DNA of 64,000 bases from Larix kaempferi (lineage: Eukaryota; Streptophyta; Pinopsida; Pinales; Pinaceae). The position numbers were made by a program, and so were the translations under genes. The stretch is taken from assembly GCA_027924585.1 (NCBI GenBank), contig BSBM01001383.1:310001-374000 (forward strand), in the 5' to 3' direction. This document shows positions 11,547-22,837 of this stretch, one piece after another. How positions within the stretch are numbered: position 1 is the first letter of the stretch; each line of letters begins with the position of its first letter. The notes beneath the pieces are model-generated. The model was not told where the DNA came from. It did no database searches and saw only the letters and a program-made list of their open reading frames with translations.

Positions 11547-12551
11547 GGTTGCGAACTTCTCCAAGTGTTCTTTGGCTTCTCCAACAAAGCATTCTAAAAA
11601 ATTCTACTTTGGTTACTAGATCTACCCATCCAAACTGTGGACTTTCAAGCTTCTTCTTGTTCCAAGTTTGAGGTCACACCTTGTTGGCCCTTGTTTTTTG
11701 GCTCACTTGGCCTTTGCCTTCTCTTTTGCCTCTCCAAAACCATTTGTTCCTTCTCCCATTCGTCCCCCTCTTCATCTTTTTCCTCCTAGCTTTCGTCCTC
11801 CTAGTTTTCTTCCATCTACCATTCGTCCCTCCCTTCCTTTAGCATTCGTCCTCCTTTCCCTCTTTTCATTCGCTCCTCCTCTCCTATCGTCTTTCCTCTC
11901 CTTCTTCCATTCGTTCCTCATCTTTTCTCCCTTCCTCCTCTCGTCTCCCTACCTTCTTCTCCTCTCGTCTCCCTACTTTTTCATCTCCTTCCTCCCTTTC
12001 GTCCACCTACAAAGAAAAACATAAACAAAAACTAAGAGTAAGCTTGATTTACTGTTAGAATTGTTTCACATTTTAGATCTCACATCTTGCAATAGTTTGG
12101 CATTTGTTTATCAAAGTTTGTAGCTTAGAACATTAAAATAGTTTCTAGTTTTGAAAAGTAGCAATAGGATAGCTAAGATCTCATCTTGTAAATCTCTAAA
12201 GTTTGCATTTGAAAAAGTACTTTGCATATAGATTAGATCTTAGCTCTTTGCACTTAGTTTCAAATTTATTTGATTTTCATTTACATCTAATGGGTGCTTG
12301 TTGAGGATTGACTGAGCTTGTGTAGGTTGCTTTGAAAGAGAAGAAGTGCTTGTGAAGACAAGACTCAAAAGAGATAAAGATTATAAATCAAGGAGAAGAC
12401 TTAAACCAAATTAGAACCAAAAACACTCTCCTTTTGTAATTAGCCATTAAGGGATCATAAAGTTTTGCTCCACTAAGTTGTTATCTTCTTCGAAAAGACC
12501 TTTCAAGGATTTTTCCTAAGGCAATTGTAACCCAAGAAATAAAAAGGCTAG

Positions 12552-12600
12552 GTGGGATAGTACCTCCCACACTTAGTTTCTCCTTCCCCATTTGGGGAAG
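12552..12600 (+). other. A2 paired GC hairpins (H1 and H2)
   Basis: H1 is GTGGGA / TCCCAC around a 7-base loop (12552-12570). H2 is CTTCCCCATTTGGGGAAG (12583-12600). At the H1 position other copies have GTGGAGGAGGCCTCCAC, so both arms have changed. In A2 the structured region resumes at 17502 beyond the A3 insertion. Confidence 0.65.
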
Positions 12601-14343
12601 TTTGTTCATGCATGATTAGATTAGTCTTATTTTCAGCTCTTAGATTAAAAGCTGCTTTCTGTACTTAGATAAATTCTCTTCCAAGCCTTCGACCGGAAGT
12701 TGTATCCTTGGGATCCCATCCTAGGGGCAGGACCACATAATTTGTGGTTACTCTTCCTTCCCCGTCAGTTTCCTTGGTAGAACTTTCAGCTAGCTGGAGG
12801 TTCTCAAGTGCAGGCGATTCTAGCGGTTAACCTTGTTCGAAGGTTGATCCCACCTTTAGTGTAAAATTGCTTGGTAGTGTTACCAACTTTTTGTACCATA
12901 GTTGGATTTTCTGGAGAGCCGCCATTTGACAAACATGATAAATATTTGATTCCAGTGTATCAGATGATCCAGCATTTTGTAGCTAGCCAGTTGTGGTTAG
13001 CTTGTTTTGTTTTTTGAGTCGACATGACCATGGCCCCATGGGGGTTTGTAATAAAGTGTGCTAGTAGGATCTAAGTGCCTCGGTTTCTCATGACTGGATT
13101 AAGCAACTAAGGTATTCCAAGGAGTTTTTTCCCTTGTCAATTATGCTTTGCTTAAGGCGAGGTATAATCGATGAGGTTTTCTCCCGCTCCTCCAAAGCTG
13201 GAATGCCCGATTTTGAAAATTTGGCCATGGGGGGTTATTAGAGGCCAACTAATGTATATAAGCCTACTAGACACTGTTAGAATAGGTGTCGGTCATGTCC
13301 TAGGTCCATAAAACCCTCAGAAAAAATTTCGAAAAAAATTTACCGGGTCCGTCGAAATTTGGGTTTTAATTATTTTTTAAATTTAATAAATTTCTCTATA
13401 GTTTAAATAGAGAAATAATAATTTGTAATATGTCAGTCATCCGGGGTCCGAATTTAGTGATTGATGGCTCGTTTCATAAGCCAAAAATCACACATGACCC
13501 ATGGAGCAGCTAAACCCAACTTTCGGATGTCAATTCAGCCCCGTAATTAATATTTTCTCTGAAAAGTCATTTACAGAGAAATTATTAATTAAAATAATAA
13601 AATTGATTATTTTGGAGATAATCCAAATCTCTCCAAAATTAATCAATTGAATTAAAATAAAGGGCTAAATGACATGGCAATGAGCATTTAGGAAGATTCC
13701 AATCAACTCCAAGCCCGTCCAGTCATCCATCCAGTCACCAAATCATTATCCTTTCAAAGCAATTCGCCCTCCATCATGCATAATTCGATTTTGTGATGTG
13801 TCACTTGATGTATGGTTTGGTGGCTTGCAATTAAAACTTGAAGAAGGCGCCCTCATGACTCACCCTAATCCAAAGCTTGGCTCCTTGTGATGACTCGAGT
13901 TATACCTACCAATCTACACGTGTTATCCTCACAACCCACTCGCATATCCTAGTCCTCACGTCAATCTCCATTAGATTCACGCCATTCCCTTGATTGAACT
14001 CGTTATTGGTTGGTAATTTGTTTGGCTCCCACTCAAAACTCGAGTTAGTACCTACCTTTCCACTTGTCATCCAATAAACTAACACTCAACCTACCACATC
14101 AACTCGCCCCTCCACATGGATCACGCCTCCTCTACCTTAGCTCGCACTTCCTTGTTGTAGCATGCCTATTCGTTGTTTCTTCCTCCCAAAGTCGAGTCCT
14201 TGCCACCTCACGCCAATCTCACCAACCATGAACTCGACTTTGGCCATGTCTATCTCTCCAAGCCACTAATTGATTGGAATTCGACCTATCTCCCATTGCC
14301 AATTCGACCTAGGGTTTAGGCTTAGGTTGCTAGTGTTTTTTAC

Positions 14344-14350
14344 TATAAAG
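14344..14350 (+). promoter_or_regulatory. Predicted TATA box of A3
   Basis: TATAAAG lies 1.47 kb into the LTR, before 'agaggcccattttggg' and the conserved 'aaactctggtgaaaat' sequence. Confidence 0.55.
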
Positions 14351-15825
14351 AGAGGCCCATTTTGGGTTATTATCTCAAGGATTTTTGTGCAAAGAAACTC
14401 TGGTGAAAATTGTAAGCTCTTGTTTAATAAAATATTTTGAGACTTTGGAGGTCACTTGATTGGGCTCTTGGCATTGTGTCTTCATCTCATGTGAAGTAAT
14501 ATCTCTTGCACCCTATTCTTATTATGCAAATTTGATTATGATGCTTATTGAGGACTAACAATCTAGTACTTAGGCTTCTAATCTATTGCTTTGAGTTTTT
14601 GTGTCTTTAGGGAATTCAATCATTGAGAGCTATTGGCATCTAATACCTTCACGATCAAGTGTTCCATTTATCTTAATAATTTGTTTGCAGGGTTGTGAGC
14701 TTCTCCAAAGTACCTCTTGCCTTCTCCAACAAAAACTTCATTCAACTTATTGGAAACCGTGGTTCATGAGCTTCTATCTTCTAGCTCTCTTTTTCTCTTC
14801 GAAAGATTTCTCTTTGACTTGCTAGTCCACTTTCTCCTAGCCATCACTTCCTTAGTTCCTCATTACCTCTCATTTTGCCCATCTTCCATAGCTTTCGTCC
14901 ACCCTATTCTTCCCCCTCTCTTTCCCTTCGTTTTTGGCTTTTCTTCACTCCTTCACCCTTTCGTTTTTGCCCTAGTTTGCTAGCCTTTCTTCCTCCTCCC
15001 TCTTGTTTTGGTCTTCCCATCTTGCTCTCGTTTCTCCTCTTGTTTGTCTTCTTTTCCCTCTTCTCGTCCATATCCTAGTGGATCCTCTCTTCATCTTTTC
15101 GCCCATCTCCTTAAGGCCCTAAAACCCACAAAAAACACACAAAAAATTGTTAAACATTAGCATTAGTCTTTTGCATAAGCTTGTTAAGGGTTAGGGTTAG
15201 TCTTTAGGCATTTTTAGTATTTAGATCTTCATATTGCTTTGGCATAGTTAGGATCTAGTCTTGTTTGTATCTTATCGTTAGTTTCAATTACATTGTAGAT
15301 CTCATTTTTTGAGTTTAGACTTGCATTGTTTGTCAATTTTATAGTTCATCTTCATATCTTGGCATTTAGATTTCTCATTACAAAAGAAACAAAAAGCGAG
15401 CATTTGTTTTAATACCTTAGATCCTAGTTAAACTTCTAAGTTTTGTCATTTCTGTATCTAGTTTATTGATTATCTAGATCTCTTTTAAAAAGTGAAAAGT
15501 TCGGATCCAAAAAAGTATTGATCTCTTGCATTCTAGGATTAGTTTCAAAGTTTGATTATTTATCTAATGCAAAAGGGTGTTTTGAGTTGAATGTTGTTGT
15601 AGGTGCTTTTGAAGAAGGAAAGGGGCTTGAGAAAATCTTGAAGTGAAGAGGTCCAAACAAGCAAAACTCAAGCAAACCATAAGGACGATCCAAAACATGA
15701 CGTCATCTTGCACTATCCTTTGTAATAGCTTATAGGAGTTAGCTTTGTTTTCCAAGTCTTATCATCTCAAAAGACCTTGCAAGGTTATAAACCCAAGGCA
15801 TTTGTAATTGTTAAATAAAAATTTT

Positions 15826-16678
15826 AAGTGGAGGAGGCCTCCACTTTTTGGTCTTCTTCCCCATTTGGGGAAGGGTGTTGGGTCTTGTGGTTTGATTTAG
15901 CTTAGATTTACGGTTTCATGCTCTTAGTTTAATTTCACTTCAATAAGTCATTTTGTTTATATTCCATACTTACTTACCCCCATGCTCTCCCGAGTAGGGT
16001 CTTGGACCTGAAAGAGATTCTTGGGTAGTTTAGCTTTATTTCTCGTTTATTTTTATCTTGCTTCTCTTCCAAAGCCTTCAGCCGGAAGTTGTATCCTTGA
16101 GATTTCGTCTCAAGGGTAGGACCACATAATTTGTGGTTACTCTTCCTTCCCCGTCGGTTTCCTTGGCAGAGCTTTCAGCTAGCTGGAAGTTCTCAAGTGC
16201 AGGCGGTTCTAGTGGTTGATCTTGTTCGGAGATCAATCCCACCTAGTAGTTTAAAACTTGTGTGGTAGAACACTAGATTTACTTAGTTTCACTTTTTCTT
16301 GCAAGCAATATTGTTAGTAGTAATTCATATCTTGTCGATCAACACTATTGTTTAAATCTGTTTCAAGTTAAGTATACTGCTACTACAATATTTCTGCTTC
16401 TTTAAAATAAACCAAAGTCTCTTGAACTTGGCCATAACCCAGGTCAAGAGCACCCTCTGTCGGAGGGCATCTTAGTTTTTTGCATCGTCCCTGCATTAGG
16501 CATTTTTTAAGTTTAGCAAGTCTCTTGAACTGTGGTCATAAGACCGAGTCAAGAGCGTTCTCTGTCGGAGAGTTGAACAAGGTTTGCTAATAATAAAAAT
16601 TTCCACTCATACACCCCTTAATTAATGTATCTTGGTTTTGTCCTACACCCGTATGCTCTGCCAACCGGAAACGGTTGG
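15826..16678 (+). other. A3 structured leader region with conserved hairpin series
   Basis: In order: H1 GTGGAGGAGGCCTCCAC with flanking AA/TT followed by a T run (15826-15848); H2 CTTCCCCATTTGGGGAAG (15856-15873); an ACCACA/TGTGGT hairpin; a CAGCTAGCTG palindrome; two long hairpins starting CTCTTGAAC and ending GTCAAGAG, each followed by a short stem around a TGTCG loop; and the GNRA hairpin CCAACCGGAAACGGTTGG (16661-16678). The short stem at 16453-16467 is CCCTC/GAGGG here and CTCTC/GAGAG in most copies, a paired change. A structured RNA is an inference; no known RNA family is recognised. Confidence 0.6.
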
Positions 16679-17898
16679 GCTAGTACTCAGAAAGGTGGAA
16701 GACTTGATAATATACGATCGATAACTTAATTAAAATTTTTACCCAAAACCTCAACCAAGGAAAATTACTGTTCCTCCCACGAGAGGTGGTGCCGGGAATC
16801 CACTGTCAGACTCAAGGGCGGTTCAAACATTGGACACCTATCCTTTTGAATCTGGGTGCTTCCAACAGATCACCTAGGGTTGCCAGTATTTTCCTTGGGT
16901 AAGGTTCCACCATCTTTTGATACCTTTGGTCTTAGCCTATTAATCAAGAACATCTAAAACACTTAAAATTTACCAAGAACAATTGCAAAACATCCTCACA
17001 AACAGTTACTTTCGACTCATTTTTGCATCACAAGTTTTATTTGACTCCATTTGGCACTGGTCTTTAATATTTATACATCTTTGAAATCTGGACCATATGT
17101 CCTTGTCATTTGCTTAATATCTATCTTGTGGATGCTTTACTTCAATTCCTAAGTCAAAGTATATTGTCATTTTTTGATTTGTATCTTGTGAATTTTGCAA
17201 CGTGGATTGCGTGTTTAATTTTGTTCTAGTCATCATTCAAAAAAACTCCTAAAAAACACCCATCCGCATCACAACACCCAAAAAACACTATAAACACAAA
17301 GAGCCTTAGACAACTCTTTAATAGGGACTACACCCCTTGGCTTCGTTAGGAGTTTTGCCTAAACGGACGAGCTGGGATTCAAGTGACAACACCTGGCTCA
17401 TTGCTTGCCCCCAAGGCCACACCTCTCCCCACTTTCCAGTGAGGGAGACAGCTTTTAAAAGGTTTCTGCTGCTGGTGTGCAGTTTGGCGGACAACAGGTA
17501 GAACACTAAATCCTTCATTTATTTCATTTTATTTTGCAAGTACCATGCTAGCTGTGTTTCACATCTATTGAGCTATCACATGATTTTAATATTACAAAAT
17601 TTCAATATCCTGTTATCACAACTGCTTCTTGTTTCATAAAACGAACAAAGCCTCTTGAACTTGGCCAAATCCAAGTCAAGAGCACTCTCTGTCGGAGAGC
17701 ATTGTTAGATTTGCATTTTCCCCTTGCATTAGGCATTTTAAAGTAGGAAGTCTCTTGAACTGTGGTCTTAAGACTAAGTCAAGAGCACTCTCTGTCGGAG
17801 AGTTGAACAAAGTGCTCTTAATTTAATAAAATATTTCAACCCACATTTCCCCCTAATAAATTTACTTTTGGTTGATTGTCCAACACCCGTATGCTCTG

Positions 17899-17916
17899 CC
17901 AACCGGAAATGGTTGG
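17899..17916 (+). other. A2 GNRA hairpin
   Basis: CCAACCGGAAATGGTTGG: a 7-bp stem with GAAA loop. The closing pair is G-U here instead of the G-C of A3, so RNA pairing is kept. Confidence 0.6.
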
Positions 17917-18212
17917 GCTAGTACTCAGAAAGGTGGAAGACTTGTTAAGTTCATAAGTGATAACTAATAAAACTTTCACCCCCATAACCAACCAATCCGG
18001 AGTTGAGCAATAAGATAAGTTCGGTGGGTAATCTCCTAGTTGGGGTCGCCGGGGTTCCATGTTCAACCTCTAGTTTGCTGGTTAACATTGCGCGACCTGG
18101 CTAGAGCACTGGGTGGCCCGACATGTCCTTGAACGGAGGCACTTGATACTGTCTTTCCGGACATTCTCTTGATATTCTTGGTTTTATCCTAGTAATCAAA
18201 ACCTACGCTGTT

Positions 18213-18269
18213 GGGAGCGGGAGCGGAGAGCGGGAGCGGGAGCGGAGAGCGGGAGCGGGAGCGAAAAGC
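18213..18269. repeat. 19-bp tandem repeat, three units
   Basis: The unit gggagcgggagcggagagc occurs three times head to tail; the third has two changes. It forms the left subterminal array of the hAT-like element. Confidence 0.85.
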
Positions 18270-20149
18270 GAAATTTTCAAAAGCTTCCATTTCGGGAGCG
18301 TTTTTTATATAATATATATTTTAATATATTTTGATGCATATGAATTAAAAAAAACATCTATTATGCCAAATTAGCTATAGAAAACATCAAAACATAGATA
18401 TTCATATAACCATTTAGTACACATTGATATAACATCAATCATCTAGGACATCTCAGAAGATTTTCTGGAATGACATAGCTATGGCAATGACCATTTGCAA
18501 GTGATGTCTTTAAATCCAATATCAAACTTGCAAAGATATTAAGTTATTGTTAAGATTTACTTTATAAAACAAACTCTATGATTGAATTTTTGTAACAGAA
18601 GTTGAATTTTTGTAAGGGAAGTACAAATGTGTAGCTGATGGCATCGACTTTAAGACAATGCTGCATGTATTTGACCCTCATATGTCAATACCATTTTTCT
18701 CATATAACCAAACTGTATTAATTAGAATTTGATTAAAATTAACATGCAAACTGTTTTCTATTTTATCAAATATCATTAGTATGTTTCTTCATATTAATGA
18801 CATCCATACTTCCAATTTTTTTTTGGATATGGATTCTTCCAACAAGGATTTTTCAAAATTGCATGGAATCTGAATCCAAATCCGAGTTCATATATGCTAA
18901 CTATGATTGTAACTGTTTTTGAGACCAGCTGTCTGAATATTCTTGACAGTCTAAAAGTTCCATGTAAGTGATCGACAGTATTACTTGTAAGTTGTAACTA
19001 ACCTGCAATATTCTCCTTGTAACTGTCCTGCAAAATCCTCGATGCCTACTCTTTTTTTGGCATTGTCATACTCTATTAACTTCTAATGGAAGAGTGTATA
19101 GCAATGTAGAGTATCGACAATTCTCTATTCTCGTCTTGGTTGTCTCTCTTTTTTGTTTGTGTGTCTCTTTCTTTGCCTCATTGTATGCCATTTGTATGTT
19201 CACATGTTTTGTATGTGCCTTTCTTTGGATCACTACATTCGATTGTGTATGCCCACATCAATGAAAGAGGTCACTGGTGAATAAGGTGAAATGCACTGTA
19301 CCATTCACACCATCAATAATTGTAGATTCCAAAGTAGCATGGCAATTGCAGCATCTTACATGATAAACTGAAGAATGTAAGGGCCCAGTATAAAAGTAGA
19401 GCTATTTTTAATTTTGGAACATTTGGTTGTAGTGAAAAGAATAAATGATTTGGCTGCATGGTTGATGTCATATACCTTTGTATAGCTCATGTATGTATCT
19501 TGCGAGTAAGATCAAGGATTCATTTCATTAGGCTCCACGGGCACCAAAATTGTCATTGGAAGTTAATCTCACTTCATACCAAGGATTATTTTATGAATTA
19601 GGCAGTGCATCAAATGAACTTTTTTTTTGGTACCAGTGTTTGGGGAAACCATTATAATGCTCAAATTAAATGAAAAATGGTGAACAATTTCAATGCTTGT
19701 TGAATAATAGACAAAGCTTTCACATAGAAGACAAGCAACCAGGGCTTCTTTCATAGGAAGAAACTAGGTGATGAGTAAGAGCTTAAAAGATATTCTGAAG
19801 ATAATGATGTCAATGGTGTTGGGAAAGGAAGCAAAAATACATGCAGCAACAACAAATGTTAGGTAATCCTTGAGAAGTATTACAGTTACTCAAAGAACTA
19901 CAACTCTTTCTACTGTAAATTTTGAAACACCAGCACTTCAGTAGATATCAGAAGAATACTGTCATCCAACTATTCATTTGTTTAGAGCAAAAGATATTAT
20001 GTAACAAACACTTGGGAGCTTTATGTATATAAATGATGAATAACGTACATGATTTGAGCTTTATGCTTCACTATAGGACTCCTAATGTGTCACCTGAGCT
20101 TCCAAGCAACACCGCCAACCACCAAACCTATTGATTTATATTCTATGTC

Positions 20150-20434
20150 TCAGTCCATGGGAAGAATTTTATATAGATGTATCGTCACTGTATTCACGTA
20201 TTTCATATATCTGCCACTCTTGGATATCAATGGACACTGATTATTTTTCTTCCTTTCCATCCATACACTCCCAAGCTGTGGCTTTTCATGTCCTAATACT
20301 TCACTGAGATTCTGCAAACTTTCATTCCCAGGGAAATATAGATGATGACTTTTCCATATCATTTGGTTCCAGAATATGAAAATATCTTCTGAAGGAAGTT
20401 TCTCTGGAAGGTGAAACATAAAGTCTACATGCAC
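20150..20434 (-). CDS. Unrecognised 94-codon open frame inside the hAT-like element
   Basis: The frame starts at ATG and reads MHVDFMFHLPEKLPSEDIF before continuing, with a balanced amino acid composition unlike the CT-rich shadow frames elsewhere. A possible acceptor (gcatgtag) lies just inside its start, so it could be a captured exon. I recognise no domain. It may equally be chance or part of a decayed transposase. Its position inside a DNA transposon makes capture of a gene fragment plausible but unproven. Confidence 0.25.
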   Translation of the reverse strand: MHVDFMFHLPEKLPSEDIFIFWNQMIWKSHHLYFPGNESLQNLSEVLGHEKPQLGSVWMERKKNNQCPLISKSGRYMKYVNTVTIHLYKILPMD

Positions 20435-20583
20435 AAGCAGGGATTTTCAGCTTAAATACAAGAAAATCAGAGTCTTAAAAATGGAAAGAGGCTTACCACT
20501 GAGGGCATAGAATGAGTCCAAATGGAGTCCAATAGACTTTATTTGCCCAAATTAACCCTAGCCAATCCAGAAAGATTAAAAAA

Positions 20584-20865
20584 AAAAAAATTAAGGAATC
20601 GCTCAGGAAGCGTTTTCGGGAGCGATTTTTTTGCCCAAGATCGCTCAGGAATCGATGAGGAATCAATCCCGAAGCGTAGATTCCGGAACGATTCCGGATT
20701 GATTCCTAAAATTCCAGGGAGCGTTTTTTTCTCCAAGGAAGCGCGAATTACGAAATCGATTCCGGGAGGAATCGATGAGGAATTGTGATTCCGGAATCGA
20801 TTCCTCACCGATTCTTTCTGGAGCGCGATTCGGGATCGATTCAGGGGGGGGCGGTCGATTCCTAG
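20584..20865. repeat. Right subterminal palindromic repeats of the hAT-like element
   Basis: Many copies of GGAATCG, CGATTCC and GGAGCG occur in both orientations, including palindromic GGAATCGATTCC cores. Such clustered short motifs are typical transposase-binding subterminal regions in hAT elements. Confidence 0.6.
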
Positions 20866-22829
20866 CAGCTCTGATCAAGACCACTAAAATCTTCAATTTA
20901 CAAAGATAATCTGCACAACGATCTCACGAACGGCATCTTTTCAAGACCCACACTTTCAGCATCACAATCTTTACTTTTCTTTGACTCCATAAGGCACTGG
21001 TTATCTAAAAGCTTATATATTGATCAGGACCATTTGTCCTTATGTTTATTTCATATTGTGAATGCTTTAGTGATTTATCAGATCTTGAATCATACTGCCA
21101 TCTTGTTATCTTATCTCGCAACGTGGATTGCTTATTATCTGTTGTTCATCTTTACATATTTTTGGTCTCATCACAAGAAAACTCCTAAATAACACTCATC
21201 CGCATCACCCCATACAAAAAACACTTAAACACTAAAGCCTTAGTGAAACTCTTTTTTAGGGACTACCCCCCTTGGCTTCGTTAGGAGTTAGCCTAAACGG
21301 AGGAGCTGGGATTCAGGTGACAGCACCTGGCTCATTGCTTGCCCCCAAGGCCACACCTCTCTCACTTGTAGTGAAGAGACAGCTTTCGAAAGATTTCTGC
21401 TGCTGGTGTGCAGTTTGGCGGACAACAGGGCTTCAACACACGCATGCCAGTTTTGGGAGACAACAGGACGAAAGGAGGAGGGAGGAAGCAAATCAAAAGC
21501 ACAAATGATAAGGAAGGATAAAGTCAAACTTGAGATGGACGAAAGGGATGAAGAGAGGGAGTTTGAAGGGAGACGAGAGGGAAGAGGAAGGAAAACCTAA
21601 GGTGGACAAGAGCAAGGTGGAGAGGAAAAAAACAGATGGAAAACGAAAGCAAGGAGGAAAGAAGGGCTAGAAGAAAAGGGCTAAAGAAGGAGGTGTTATC
21701 ACCTATTTTGTACAAATAGTTGAAACCTTATTGAGCCGCCAGTGTTGGAACACATCAGTGTTCACTTCCAGAGTATCTGGGTTTCAGATTGCAGCAGTTA
21801 GCCAATTTTGGCTAACCTGTTTTGTTTTTCAGTCGACATGACCATGGCCCCATGGGGTTTGTAAGCAAATGTGCTAATAGGATCTGAGTGTCTCGGTTTC
21901 CCATGACTTGATTAAGCAACTAAGGTATTCCAGGGAGTTTTTCCCTTGTCAATTATACTTTTCCTATAGCCGAGCTATAATCAATGAGGTTTTCTCCCGC
22001 TTCCTCCAAAGCTGGAATGCCCGATTTTGAAAATTTTAGCCATGGGGGGTCATTAGAGTCCAACTAATGTATATAAGCCTACTAGACACTATTAGAATAG
22101 GTGTTGGTCATGTCCCAAGTCTCTAGGACCCTCAGAAAAAATTTTACCAGGTCCGTCGAATTTGGGTTTTTAATTATTTTTTAAAATTTAATAAATTTCT
22201 CTATAGTTTAAATAGAGAAATATCATTTTGTAATATGTCAGTCATCTGGGATCCAAATTCAGTGATTGAAGGCTCCAGACTTAAGCCAAAAATCATTCAT
22301 GATCCCCGAACCAGCTAACCCTAAGTTTCAGACAATTATTTGGCCTCATAATTAATATTTTCTCAAAAAATCAAAAAATGAGAAATATTAATGAAATTTT
22401 TCAAAAAATAATAAATTGGAGATAATTTAAATCTCTCCAAAAAATGCCAAATTGAATAAAGTAAAAGTCAAAATGACATGGCAAAAAGCATTTATGATGA
22501 TTGGAATCTTCACCCACCTGATTCAGATCAGTTTCGGAGCACTGGGAGTGATCTACAGTTGAGAAATTCGCCCACCTTCATGCAAATTCGTTTTTGTGAT
22601 TTGGCAATTGATTAATGGGTTGTTGGATTTTGAAATCAATGCATGTGGGGCTCCTTCCTCAAATTATGGGCTCCTCTCAAGTTGCAACTCCTTGAAACTC
22701 GACTTATGTGATTGTATATTGCTCCAAGCCAAGATTTGATTGGTTTGTGATTGGAATTTGGAGTTTTGTCAAGTGTTTTTGGCTCTCCTTATGCCAAATT
22801 CGAATTAGGGTTTTAGCATTGAGTTTTGT

Positions 22830-22837
22830 TATATAAG
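22830..22837 (+). promoter_or_regulatory. Predicted TATA box of A4
   Basis: TATATAAG lies 1.14 kb into the LTR, followed by 'agaggccatttggg'. Confidence 0.6.

Larger units (their letters stand above)
12878..17496 (+). mobile_element. A3: complete family A solo LTR (4619 bp)
   Basis: The unit starts TGTTACCAACTTTTTGTACC and ends GGCGGACAACA. The exact target duplication GGTAG is at 12873-12877 and 17497-17501. The host sequence rejoins as 'ttggtag/aacacta', which is the uninterrupted A sequence found in A4 and A8. It carries the three U3 hairpins, a TATA box, the acceptor-like site, a long CT-rich stretch (about 14860-15110) and the full hairpin series. It has no coding capacity. It is the best copy to use as a reference for family A. 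Confidence 0.9.
18203..20873. mobile_element. Non-autonomous hAT-like DNA transposon (2671 bp) inside A2
   Basis: The element is flanked by ATCAAAAC (18195-18202) and ATCAAGAC (20874-20881), an 8-bp target duplication with one mismatch. Removing it restores the A sequence around 'aatcaagaccactaaaat'. The right end read inward is CAGAGCTGCTAGGAATCG and the left end is CTACGCTGTTGGGAGCG, an imperfect inverted repeat of hAT type. Subterminal repeats are dense: a 19-bp GC-rich unit in triplicate on the left, and GGAATCGATTCC-like palindromes on the right (20590-20860). No transposase was recognised. The interior (18300-20560) differs in character from the LTRs. The superfamily call rests on duplication length and terminal CA. 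Confidence 0.65.
9850..21427 (+). mobile_element. A2: family A LTR holding A3 and a hAT-like element; flanks do not match
   Basis: The unit starts TGTTACCAACTTATTTGTACC and ends GGCGGACAACA. Its own sequence is 9850-12877, 17502-18202 and 20882-21427, about 4.3 kb net. A3 is inserted at a GGTAG and the hAT-like element at ATCAAAAC. The bases before the left end are CCAGA and those after the right end are GGGCT, so it has no target duplication. The right side runs straight into A7, which is reversed and lacks its own left end. I infer that the two ends come from different insertions joined by recombination. Confidence 0.78.

Noticed and set aside
11668-12024. 118-codon Phe/Ser/Pro-rich frame in A2 (similar ones at 14717 and, reversed, 47915)
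   Set aside because: It is produced by a long CT-rich tract in R-U5 that differs in length and frame between copies; low-complexity translation only.
15826-16678. Hammerhead ribozyme (retrozyme) in the LTRs
   Set aside because: I did not find the CUGAUGA...GAAA core arrangement in any copy, and the LTRs are about ten times longer than retrozyme LTRs.
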